64,000 nt of DNA, taken from positions 1-64,000 of the forward strand of contig JAUXYJ010000097.1 of the NCBI GenBank assembly GCA_030694465.1, read 5' to 3'. The notes under the pieces are model-generated. The model saw only the letters and a list, made by a program, of their open reading frames with translations, did no database searches and was not told the DNA's origin. The position numbers were made by a program, and so were the translations under genes. Of this stretch, positions 54,701-62,080 are shown piece after piece (positions within the stretch are counted from its first letter, which is position 1; every line of letters starts with the position of its first letter). This stretch comes from Deltaproteobacteria bacterium (GTDB lineage Bacteria > Myxococcota_A > Polyangia > Polyangiales > Ga0077539).

Positions 54701-55620
54701 CCCACGATCAGGGTCCCGTCGATCGTCGGGCGAGGTCCCAATGATTTGGCTGTTCGCGCTGCGCGGGCCAGGCCGAAATCGGTGACCTTGGCGGTGCCGT
54801 CTTGCATCAGCAAGATGTTGGCCGGCTTGAGATCTTGGTGGACCAGTCCGCGTTCGTGCGCGTGGTCGAGGCCGCGCGCGCTCTGCAGAGCGATCTGGAT
54901 CATGCGAGCGAGCGGCTGAGGCTCTTTGTAAAGCGAGCCAGAATAAATGGCCTGGTGGAGAGAACCTCCGTCCACGAGCTCTGCGAAGATCCAGGGATTT
55001 CCCTCGCGAAGTCGAGCATAATAGCAGGTGACTACGAAGGGATGGAGGCCAATCGAGCTCCAGAGATTGGCCTCGGCGACGATCGCTCTGCGCGTCTGTG
55101 CGTCAAGCTCGACCGCGCGCGGCACTTTCACCGCGAGGTCAATTCCCCATCCTCGGTGATGGACACGGTGGACCACGCCCATTCCGCCTTCGCCCAAAAT
55201 TCCGCGCGACTCGTAGAGGTCCCAATCGTCTGGGACATCGAGCTGCATCGACGCGCGCTTGGTCACGGGAGACGGGACGGGCGCGGGGGTCTCTTGCGCT
55301 CTCTGGGGCTTCGCTGTGGGCAGCTCGTCTCGGCGCATTTTTCGGGCGGCCTCGACGATCCCTGGTGACTCACGATCGATTTCGACGAGCAAATCATGCA
55401 GCGATCGCAGCTCTCTCTGGATCTGCGACGACTCAACCTCGCGGCGCTCGAGCTCGGTCCGTAGCGGTGGGTGTTCCGAGGCGGTTCGAGGGTCCGCGAG
55501 CGCGCTGGCCAAGACACCGATGCGTTGCTTGAGCGCGATCCCCTGCTGCGTGATGAGCGCGGTGCGATCGATGATCGCGAGGGCGCGGTGGATCGAGGGT
55601 GAGTCATGGTGAGCGCTCAT
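51757..55620 (-). CDS. Ser/Thr protein kinase with TPR and propeller domain
   Basis: The 1287-residue protein starts with ATG at 55620 (MSAHHDSPSIHRALAIIDR). An N-terminal coiled region (about 20-100) precedes the kinase domain (about 130-395) with GEGGMGVVH, AVKV, HQDLKPANIL and DFGLA. The catalytic loop is HQD, not HRD, so it is a non-RD kinase. TPR-type repeats (about 425-520) follow, then a long WD40-like beta-propeller region (about 560-1240) with many strands such as DGSHVLLGGL and SQDGTVLTAVD. Kinase-propeller fusions are common in Myxococcota. It is cytosolic, with a PP2C partner downstream. Substrate unknown. Confidence 0.85.
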   Translation of the reverse strand: MSAHHDSPSIHRALAIIDRTALITQQGIALKQRIGVLASALADPRTASEHPPLRTELERREVESSQIQRELRSLHDLLVEIDRESPGIVEAARKMRRDELPTAKPQRAQETPAPVPSPVTKRASMQLDVPDDWDLYESRGILGEGGMGVVHRVHHRGWGIDLAVKVPRAVELDAQTRRAIVAEANLWSSIGLHPFVVTCYYARLREGNPWIFAELVDGGSLHQAIYSGSLYKEPQPLARMIQIALQSARGLDHAHERGLVHQDLKPANILLMQDGTAKVTDFGLARAARTAKSLGPRPTIDGTLIVGFAGMTPVYASPEQLAASRGENVAITRRTDCYSWAVTVLEMFMAKRTWATGAQAPDALTELLAQGSFKPHIPAIPAQLGALLERCLAPRQSLRPATMRIVADELATLYHTLFHEAPRDLGNVRMAPADSLYNRAISQLDLGDLQQAKALLREALTQDPAHLHSTYATQLLQWREGQCTDDEALRVVTEARSIRETAWEGSLLLASLHAERGDRAAALQQLRLASGLGGDSREAVNAVARLSQSLRDNPRIEPVAKLDGPPLLLAADPHCTWLATVRALDTAGHELTIARISREHRQRATVPFQSPILALCVLAQDKGVRVLAATERALYAVDLGEHSTNVHTQKTDISFAAHAAAFDRRGHAVVLALGTELVWFDLATGSQRSVSIGTRADFIAISPADQSVLVHDRAEFSCVDMRSGARRWSKATPHEPQCAAWSSDGSHVLLGGLDERRARGLIVAARASDGATVATLRDPLPSVHLAFVASSHRCASIASDGTLRLWSISDARCLRSFRAANTRTRAVFPLALTAQDDAPSYLVANEESVERHSLAHTLVRSPIPLLRPLDSLAALSQAITVAASLTELSDSVRRRDWASAIASLARAQSVDGYARSKPVQRAFWRLARVCERGPLTSAWTGASFATLAGAAHTIELSPDGETLYVTTGDQLIHVLDSRTGRERDTLNFHEPVHTFQVAPASGVIVVASGKTLSWHEAITSSRLAKQQLECNVERLATSPSGSRVVLIHVDGFAVHGMDKSVHRIARPGARRAAFVGDTRRLLLACGDGPVELYNLDTQSSEGYLPDSAFALDVVCTTDARFGCAGFRDGRASVWNLKDNTRTDVTHRAAVTGVAVSQDGTVLTAVDATGQVIVWDLRENKPFLLGGHETFVHDVSMTPCGRVAASGGRDGRARVSWIEWDLLVPRGDSAWSAGAAEATQRFVARGLHHGHAPLRALSLSLVHAGVGPVELAVLKRKLEEAVASSRVG

Positions 55621-55665
55621 CGTGTCCTGTCGCGACAATACGCGCGGATCGGCTACTCGACGAGG

Positions 55666-56652
55666 TTATCGCGTCGGTGTAGCCACATTTCGCTGCAGGA
55701 ATGCCGCGATGGCGGTGTTGGTCAGGTCTCGCTGTTCGACCATGGGGAGGTGCCCAGCGCGCTCGATCAAGGCGAAGCGCCCGTGGGCGAGCTGGTCTGC
55801 GATGGCGTGTGACTCGGCGGGCAAGAACGTTCGGTCTTGTGCGCCGCTCAGGACCAGCGTCTCGGCGCGGACCTCGCGTGCGACCGAGAGGCTGTCCCAC
55901 TGAGATAATTGCAGAAGAAAATGCTGATCAGCTTCGGCGCGATAGTGCACCGAGCGCATGAGCTCATCGACGGAGGCGCGCGTTGGCGTCTGCGCCCACC
56001 AGAGCGGGCCCAGCGCGTGGATAAGCTCACCGAGCCGCCGCGCGTCACGCAGGGTGCCCTGCGGCGTAGAGAGCGAGGCGATGATCTGCGCGCCGTCGCG
56101 GCCTAGGGCGCTCTGGGTTCGTGCAGACATCGCGCGGAGCTGAGCGCCATCTTTGATGGGCGCGATGAGCACCATGCGGCGGACGCGTTCGGGGTGGGTG
56201 CGCGCGAATTCCATGGCGATTGCCGCACCAAAATCGTGTGCGATCACATCGACCGGGCGATCGACCGATTGCGCACGGAGGAGGCTCTCGAGGTCTCCTG
56301 CGGCTGCAGAGATCGTGTAGCCCGATGCGTCAGGGGGCGCGTCGCTCTGACCATGTCCGCGCAGGTCTACGTAGACGAGCCGGACACCGCGGCGCGCGAG
56401 TGGGTCAAGCCCGACGCGTAGGTACGCGTGGTCAAGACCGGGTCCTCCGTGCAGAACCAGGCACGGGGGCGCTGTGCTCTGGCCGACTTCGACAACCCGC
56501 AGCGAAATTGCGCCGATGGACTGCCGCGAAGACTGCACCCTCAGCGCCAGATCGGGTGCATGTGTGGGTGCGCGGCAGGCGAGCAACAAGAGGGCGCAGG
56601 AGAGCCCAAAAAAGCGCGTGATCGGCGTGATGCGTGAGCGTGGGATGTGCAT
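55666..56652 (-). CDS. Alpha/beta-hydrolase lipoprotein with Asp nucleophile
   Basis: The ATG at 56652 gives MHIPRSRITPITRFFGLSCA and a lipobox LLLLAC; the frame extends far upstream but is implausible. The 328-residue product has VLHGGPG (oxyanion segment), and the nucleophile position reads AHDFGAA with Asp, not the usual Ser. That is the epoxide hydrolase or haloalkane dehalogenase type of centre. The acid is in SGAQDRTF and histidine in AGHLPMVE. The HGGPG start is shared with prolyl iminopeptidases, but Asp as nucleophile argues against peptidase activity. Membrane-anchored and exported. Substrate unknown. Confidence 0.75.
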   Translation of the reverse strand: MHIPRSRITPITRFFGLSCALLLLACRAPTHAPDLALRVQSSRQSIGAISLRVVEVGQSTAPPCLVLHGGPGLDHAYLRVGLDPLARRGVRLVYVDLRGHGQSDAPPDASGYTISAAAGDLESLLRAQSVDRPVDVIAHDFGAAIAMEFARTHPERVRRMVLIAPIKDGAQLRAMSARTQSALGRDGAQIIASLSTPQGTLRDARRLGELIHALGPLWWAQTPTRASVDELMRSVHYRAEADQHFLLQLSQWDSLSVAREVRAETLVLSGAQDRTFLPAESHAIADQLAHGRFALIERAGHLPMVEQRDLTNTAIAAFLQRNVATPTR

Positions 56653-56818
56653 GGATTGCGGCCAGTGGACTGCGTGAGAGTGCGGGTCGCGGGGCACATT
56701 GCGCAATGATTTGCGCGAGCGTGGCCACGGTTGATCCAGAACAGATTTGGACGGGCGATGTTTGCTCAGTGTAAAGCGTGGCGTGCGCGTCGAAGCGTGC
56801 GCGAGCAAGCGAAGGGTT

Positions 56819-57850
56819 ATGAGTACAGTCGACAGCGACCGCGAAGAATTTGCTCTTTTGGTGCGCGGGCTCGTGGGACACCTTGAGTGGGCGCGCCAGT
56901 GCGGCTCATTGCATTTTTCGCGCGAGCACGATGTCCCCGCGCCCTACGTGATGGAGCCCTGGCTGGATCCGCCGTTGGAGGGGCCTCGCGAGCCCCACAG
57001 CAGCCCTCCATCGCAGCGGCAGGAGGTACCTGCGGAGGAGCCCTTGCGGCCCGCAGACAGGGCCGTGGAGCCGCGTGTAAGCGATGCGAGCGTGGCATCG
57101 CCGCGAACGTTGACCGCGCCGGTGAGCGCGCAGACGCCGTCTACGAAGCCTGTGGTTGCGACGTCGGTGACCTTGCCGATCGAGGTGGTCTCGCCGATGT
57201 TCTTTGCGGAGCTCGAAGAGCGTCCAGAGCTTTTGGCGCCGGTGCTTTCTTCGGCGAACTTGTCGGCAGAGCAACGTGTGCGTGCGCTGAGTGTCTTGGC
57301 CGAAGAGGTGAGCGCGTGTCGCAAGTGTCAGCTGTGTGAGAGACGCAAACAAACGGTGTTTTCGCGTGGTGATTCTCAGGCAGAGTTGTTCTTCGTTGGC
57401 GAGGCGCCGGGCGCGGACGAGGACGAGCAGGGGGTCCCTTTTGTGGGCGCGGCGGGGCAGCTCTTGGACAAGATTTTGGCGGCGATGGGGATGAGCGATC
57501 GCGACGTGTACATCGCCAACGTGGCGAAGTGTCGTCCGCCAAACAATCGGGTTCCGTCGCTAGAAGAGAGCGCAGCGTGTGGTGCGTATCTTCACCGGCA
57601 GCTAGACATTGTGCGACCGAAGCTCGTGGTGGCCTTGGGAAAGGCCGCGGCTAACTTTCTCTTGGGAAGGTCGAGCCCGATGGATCAGCTGCGCGGAATC
57701 TGGCACGATTTACGGGGGATTCCGATGATGGTCACGTGGCATCCGTCGTATCTCTTGCGCAACCCGGACGCGAAGAAAGACACATGGCAAGACATGAAGG
57801 TCGTGCTTGGGCGCCTCGGCCGAGAGCCCGCGCCTACGACTCGAACGTAA
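56819..57850 (+). CDS. Uracil-DNA glycosylase, family 4 (Fe-S)
   Basis: From the ATG at 56819 (AAGGG just upstream) the 343-residue product has the family 4 UDG core: cluster cysteines in CRKCQLC (first pair), AKCRPP and AACGAYL; motif A GEAPGADEDEQG (about 198) and motif B HPSYLLR (about 310). It removes uracil from DNA to start base-excision repair. About 150 N-terminal residues rich in Pro/Ser/Ala/Val precede the core, compared with about 200 residues for typical enzymes of this family. The extension is probably disordered. It stands alone in its transcript with the next unknown gene 37 bases later. Confidence 0.88.
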   Translation: MSTVDSDREEFALLVRGLVGHLEWARQCGSLHFSREHDVPAPYVMEPWLDPPLEGPREPHSSPPSQRQEVPAEEPLRPADRAVEPRVSDASVASPRTLTAPVSAQTPSTKPVVATSVTLPIEVVSPMFFAELEERPELLAPVLSSANLSAEQRVRALSVLAEEVSACRKCQLCERRKQTVFSRGDSQAELFFVGEAPGADEDEQGVPFVGAAGQLLDKILAAMGMSDRDVYIANVAKCRPPNNRVPSLEESAACGAYLHRQLDIVRPKLVVALGKAAANFLLGRSSPMDQLRGIWHDLRGIPMMVTWHPSYLLRNPDAKKDTWQDMKVVLGRLGREPAPTTRT

Positions 57851-57887
57851 TCCCCGATGAAATTTGTATGGCAGACCCGAGCACACG

Positions 57888-58823
57888 ATGACCGCTGAAC
57901 CGCGCCCTGAGCATGACGAACTGGTGGGCTTTGGCGCCGACTCGCTGCGCACTTTTGAAGAGCGCACCGAGTCACTCGATGACGCCGAGAGTGGCCTGCT
58001 TGAGGAGCTCTTGGTGCTGGGTGATACGCAAGAAATTCTTGATGATTCGCTGGCAGATGACCTGCTCATGCCCGTCGATGAGCTGCTGGCTACCTCGGGT
58101 TCGTGGCTCGACACTGGGTCGACGGATGACCCCCTGCTGTCCGAGGATCCCGACGATCCGCTCTTGAGCACGCCCGAGGTCGCGTGGGTCGATGAGGGCG
58201 ACGAAGACGCGCCTTGGATCCTCCCAGACTCTCCGCCGCTCGATCGCGGTGAAGACAGCGAGGGGCCTCACGAAGGCTCACACCAGGGCGCGCTCGCCGC
58301 GCTCAGTCTTCCTGCGTTTGAGCTCGCGAGCGCGCTGCCCACAGCGTTGCTAAGGCTGAGTGACCGCGACGGCGCGTTGTGGATGTCCAAGCGCCGGGAT
58401 GCCTTCAAGACGGACGACGCTTTGATCGCTGGGCCGCGCGCACATGCTCGGATTGCGGCTGTGCGTGTCGACCAGGTCCTCGCGTTTGTGCTGCAGAGCG
58501 GCGAGGTGTTTGCGAGCTTTGACGGCGCCGAGAACGTCTCTGAGCAGCCGCTCTTGCGCGGCGTGACGGCGCTGTGTGCGTTGAGCCCAGAGGCTAGGAT
58601 TTATGCAGCGATTTACGATCCTTGGCGCTGCGCAAGCACGCTCGTGTGCGTGCGCCCGGAGGGCACGTCTCGCGTGGCCGAGCTCGCGAGCGGCGAGGAC
58701 GACGACGCGCTGGACACGATGGGTCCCGTCACTGCGTTGTGCTGGATGGATGGACCGCGCCCAACGCTGATCGTTCAGACCCGCGAAGGCTACTGGGCGG
58801 TTGAGCTCGTGGGCGCGGACTGA
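57888..58823 (+). CDS. Acidic unknown protein
   Basis: The 311-residue protein starts with ATG at 57888. The first 140 residues are Asp/Glu/Leu/Ser-rich (SLDDAESGLLEELL, STDDPLLSEDPDDPLL), disordered-looking. The rest (about 145-311) has beta-strand segments such as ALLRLSDRDGALWM, VLAFVLQSGEVFASFD and TLIVQTREGYWAVEL, suggesting a small propeller or repeat. No signal peptide or catalytic motif. It overlaps the convergent YbhN-type gene by 34 bases. Family not recognised. Confidence 0.55.
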   Translation: MTAEPRPEHDELVGFGADSLRTFEERTESLDDAESGLLEELLVLGDTQEILDDSLADDLLMPVDELLATSGSWLDTGSTDDPLLSEDPDDPLLSTPEVAWVDEGDEDAPWILPDSPPLDRGEDSEGPHEGSHQGALAALSLPAFELASALPTALLRLSDRDGALWMSKRRDAFKTDDALIAGPRAHARIAAVRVDQVLAFVLQSGEVFASFDGAENVSEQPLLRGVTALCALSPEARIYAAIYDPWRCASTLVCVRPEGTSRVAELASGEDDDALDTMGPVTALCWMDGPRPTLIVQTREGYWAVELVGAD

Positions 58824-59851
58824 GGCACGTTGTCGAGCTGGCGATCCAGTCGGGCTCGAAAATACGCTAGCGAAACAAACCCTAGCGCGACACCAAACCA
58901 CAGGGTCGAGAGGCGCGCGAGGAGCGTCGCGGCGGCAGCCGGTGCAGCGAGCACTGCGCCGAGGACCGAGAGCATGCTCCGCATGACGAGCTCGGTTCCG
59001 CCCAGGCCGCCGGGCAGCATGGCGAGGGCCCCCGCGATGGTTGCTGTGCTGTAGACAAACACCGCGAGCCCGAGCGAGACCGGCGAGCCCAACCCCCAGA
59101 GCAAAAGATAGAGCCCCATGCACTCAAGTCCCCACGCGAGGACCGAGACGCTCGTGGCGATGACCAACGCCGAGGGGCTCATCACGACCCGAAGCGCAAG
59201 GTGTGCATCGCGCAATCTCTTGGACATTTTCTGGCCGATCGCCCATCGCTCGATGATCGAAAACACCAGCTCTGCCGGTCGCTCAAGCACGACGAATGCC
59301 ATCGCGATCGCCACCAACCCGAGCCCTGTCAGCGCGATCCATGCGTAGCCTCGAAAGCTGGTCGTCCCTGCTGCAACAAGGACCACGAGCGCCAACAGAT
59401 CGCTCGCGCGATCGGCGATCACGATCGGGGCCGAGCGAGGTACAGGGGTGTTGTGTGCGCTCGCGAGGAGCGCGCTTCGAAAGACTTCCCCGGCCTTGCC
59501 TGGCGTGATGCTCATCGAGAAGCCCGCAATAAAAATGACGAGCGATTCACCAAGCGGAAGTGCTTTTCTAGCACCCGCGACTTCTGAGCCCTCTGCGTGC
59601 CGATGGATCCCCAGTTTGGCCAGGTAGTACTGCCATTTAGCGAACCGAAGGCCATAGTTGCAGAGCGAGAGAGCGAGGGCTGCTGCGAGTGTCCACCAGC
59701 GAAATCGCTGCAATACCGTGCGAAGCGCGCCGAGATCCGACGAGATCGCCATGGTCGCGTACACCAAGACGGCGAGGAGGGTGACCGAGACGAGCGTGCG
59801 CAATCGGTTGCGACGGACTGGCTGAGATTCGGGAGAATTTGCTGTGCTCAC
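58790..59851 (-). CDS. YbhN/AglD-type membrane protein (lysylphosphatidylglycerol synthase-like TM family)
   Basis: I use the GTG at 59851; its GTGA overlap with the upstream stop supports this. The 353-residue product has about eight hydrophobic helices and the family segments GFSMSITPGKAGEV (about 115-128) and ALAMLPGGLGGTELVM (about 265-280). This family includes flippase-like domains related to MprF and AglD, implicated in moving lipid-linked precursors, with uncertain activity in most members. The gene is coupled to a small membrane protein gene upstream. It converges on the acidic protein gene. Confidence 0.8.
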   Translation of the reverse strand: MSTANSPESQPVRRNRLRTLVSVTLLAVLVYATMAISSDLGALRTVLQRFRWWTLAAALALSLCNYGLRFAKWQYYLAKLGIHRHAEGSEVAGARKALPLGESLVIFIAGFSMSITPGKAGEVFRSALLASAHNTPVPRSAPIVIADRASDLLALVVLVAAGTTSFRGYAWIALTGLGLVAIAMAFVVLERPAELVFSIIERWAIGQKMSKRLRDAHLALRVVMSPSALVIATSVSVLAWGLECMGLYLLLWGLGSPVSLGLAVFVYSTATIAGALAMLPGGLGGTELVMRSMLSVLGAVLAAPAAAATLLARLSTLWFGVALGFVSLAYFRARLDRQLDNVPQSAPTSSTAQ

Positions 59852-60069
59852 GACGATTTGTTGCGTGTTCGTGCGAACCGCCGGAGCGCCAACACCAGGA
59901 CTCCCACGGCGACCAAGACGCTCGTCGCGAGCAAGAGGGTTGTAGACCGAGAGGCGTCGAGCGCGAGCCAGCCACGGCGAAGTGTGCCGGAGGGTGGCCG
60001 GAGGACCTCGACGCGTTGGGCTGCGAACAACAGCAGCGAGTGTCCAAACGAGGCTTGTTGGGGTGACAT
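59848..60069 (-). CDS. Small C-terminal single-pass membrane protein
   Basis: This 73-residue frame starts with ATG at 60069 (MSPQQASFGHSLLLFAAQRV) and stops at 59848. It ends with a transmembrane helix (TTLLLATSVLVAVGVLVLAL) and a basic tail RRFARTRNKSS. Its TGA overlaps the GTG start of the YbhN-type gene as GTGA, a sign of translational coupling and of reality. It may be an accessory to the flippase-like protein. No family is known to me. Confidence 0.6.
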   Translation of the reverse strand: MSPQQASFGHSLLLFAAQRVEVLRPPSGTLRRGWLALDASRSTTLLLATSVLVAVGVLVLALRRFARTRNKSS

Positions 60070-60137
60070 TGAGACTCGGGGAGCAACGTACTGGCACACG
60101 CGGTCTGCGTCGAGTGCGCTACAGTGCGCGCGAACCT

Positions 60138-61406
60138 ATGTCCAAGAGCCGAACCGCGAGTGAAGCCGTCGACGCGGAGGACTTTCTCTACTACTTGTAC
60201 CGAGGAAGTGAGGCCCTCGCCGAGGGACGCCTCGATGGCGCGCGTGAGTCACTAGAGCATGCCCTGCGCATGCAGCCACGCGACGCCGCTGCACAAGATT
60301 TGCTGGCGAAACTGTACTTTAAGCTCGGGGTCTATCCTCGGGCGATCGAGCTCTATCAAGAGATCATCCAGCAGTATCCCGACAGCTTGTCGCCGCGGAT
60401 TAACATTGCGCTCGCGTATCTCAAGACCGCGCAGCTTCGTGACGCGGTGACGCACTTGCTGCCAGTGATCGAGCGGGACAGCGGTCATGTCCGCGCGTGG
60501 GGCTATTTGGGTCTGTGCTGGTCGCGGCTGGGCGAGCACGCCAAGGCACGTGAGGCGTTTGTTCGCGCGGGTCACGATGGCATGGCCAAGCGGATGGAAG
60601 AGGCCATGGAGGCCAAGTACGGCGGCGGCAATGTGTCCCCGACGACCATGGCACCGAGCGCTGAGAGAGTGCCTGAGGTTGAGTCCGACGAGTTTGACAC
60701 GCACACGCTGGACCTGAGCGCGTTGCACGTCGCGGACGACACGATGGCTGCACCGGGGGGCTGGGTCTCGCGTGCCCCGGGAGAGGCGCTCGCGGTGGCC
60801 CTGGATCATCGCAAGAGCGTCGCGAGCTGGGCTGCGGAGTCTGCGTTTGTTCCGGGGGAGGGCGCGCTGACGCTCTCTGGGGCGACGCTGGTGGTCCGTG
60901 AGGGGTGCGCTGCGCGGAGAGTTCCGGGGGCTTTTGGCTGCGATTGGGAGCAAGGGCCTGCGGTGCGTCGACGGGATGGGGCTGCGATCGCGGGTGAGTT
61001 TGCGATGCATTGGGTTGCGGCCGGATGGTGTGCGCTTCCGTCACGTGAGGGCATGGCGCGGGTGCTCTTGCGCTTGCGCGACGAAGAGCTGTCGGTTCGT
61101 GAGTCCTGCGTGTTGGCGTTTGATGGTTCGCTGCATCTAGAGCACCAGCGTGTGGGCGAGTTGGCGATCGGGTGCTTTGTTGGTAGAGGGCTTGTTGTGT
61201 TGGAATTTGCAGGAAAATCGCAGGCAGTTCGTATTCAGTCTGGGAGCTTTCTTCGATGCGAGCCAGCGTCTGTCCTGGCATGGTCGGCCGCGGTCGAGCT
61301 CACCGAAGAAGCAGACTCAGGGCTCTTGCGCTGTGTCGGCGAGGGTTTTGTGGTCCTGAGCAGCGCTGCGACGCAGGATGGTGTTGGACGAGGAGCGGGC
61401 GCATGA
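60138..61406 (+). CDS. TPR protein with AIM24-like C-terminal region
   Basis: The 422-residue product starts with ATG at 60138. Residues about 12-150 hold TPR helices (YRGSEALAEGRLDGARESLE, GVYPRAIELYQEIIQQYPD, GEHAKAREAFVRAGHDG). A linker is followed by a beta-rich domain (about 225-410) with LTLSGATLVVREGCA, VLEFAGKSQAVRIQSGSF and EPASVLAWSAAVEL; this pattern resembles AIM24-type domains, but I hold that loosely. Cytosolic. Its stop overlaps the pgsA start by ATGA, so the two are translationally coupled. Confidence 0.65.
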   Translation: MSKSRTASEAVDAEDFLYYLYRGSEALAEGRLDGARESLEHALRMQPRDAAAQDLLAKLYFKLGVYPRAIELYQEIIQQYPDSLSPRINIALAYLKTAQLRDAVTHLLPVIERDSGHVRAWGYLGLCWSRLGEHAKAREAFVRAGHDGMAKRMEEAMEAKYGGGNVSPTTMAPSAERVPEVESDEFDTHTLDLSALHVADDTMAAPGGWVSRAPGEALAVALDHRKSVASWAAESAFVPGEGALTLSGATLVVREGCAARRVPGAFGCDWEQGPAVRRRDGAAIAGEFAMHWVAAGWCALPSREGMARVLLRLRDEELSVRESCVLAFDGSLHLEHQRVGELAIGCFVGRGLVVLEFAGKSQAVRIQSGSFLRCEPASVLAWSAAVELTEEADSGLLRCVGEGFVVLSSAATQDGVGRGAGA

Positions 61407-62056
61407 CGACCGAGAAGCCACAAACGGTTCGAAAACTCCCACGACTCAAGGTCCGTCGCCGCGCTTTCTGGAAGGACGCGGTGAACATCCCGAACGCGCT
61501 GACCATGGCGCGGATCGTAGCGATCCCACCGGTGCTCTACGTCGTCGCGATGGGCACACCATTGAGCGCGATGATCGCGGCGCACATGTGGGGGATTCTC
61601 TCGGTCACCGATTTTCTTGACGGGTATTTGGCTCGCAAAATGGGCGTCGAGAGTGTCGTCGGGAAGTTTCTCGATCCGCTCGCGGACAAGCTCTTTGTGA
61701 TGGCGCTCTTGGTCTATCTCGTCCCGATGGGGCGCATCCCAGCGTGGATGGTGGTGGTCTTGCTTGCACGCGAGATCACCGTCACGGGGCTGCGTGCGAT
61801 CGCGTCGTCCGAGGGCATCGTGATGGGCGCGCAGTCCGGCGGAAAATGGAAGACCGCGATCCAGATGCTGGGGATCATGTTCTTGATCATTCACTTTCCG
61901 TATCGCGCGATCCCTTTTTACGCGCAGCCGGTGAACTTTAACGTGGTGGGCCAGTGGCTCATGTTGCTGAGCGTTGTGCTCTCGCTCGCGAGCTTCGTCG
62001 AGTACGCAAAGCTATTCGCCGACGGCATCGAAGAGCGTGACCGCGCCGAGGCGTGA
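61403..62056 (+). CDS. pgsA: CDP-diacylglycerol-glycerol-3-phosphate 3-phosphatidyltransferase
   Basis: The 217-residue enzyme starts with ATG at 61403, overlapping the previous stop. It has the CDP-alcohol phosphotransferase signature DFLDGYLARKMG then SVVGKFLDPLADK (about 67-95). About five transmembrane helices are present. It makes phosphatidylglycerol phosphate at the inner membrane. Early residues NIPNALTMARIVAIP fit the PgsA type. The gene is coupled with the TPR/AIM24-like gene; no other phospholipid gene is adjacent. Phosphatidylserine or cardiolipin synthases of the same fold are less likely. Confidence 0.88.
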   Translation: MTTEKPQTVRKLPRLKVRRRAFWKDAVNIPNALTMARIVAIPPVLYVVAMGTPLSAMIAAHMWGILSVTDFLDGYLARKMGVESVVGKFLDPLADKLFVMALLVYLVPMGRIPAWMVVVLLAREITVTGLRAIASSEGIVMGAQSGGKWKTAIQMLGIMFLIIHFPYRAIPFYAQPVNFNVVGQWLMLLSVVLSLASFVEYAKLFADGIEERDRAEA

Positions 62057-62080
62057 GCTCTCGAAATCACTGAGAATTTA

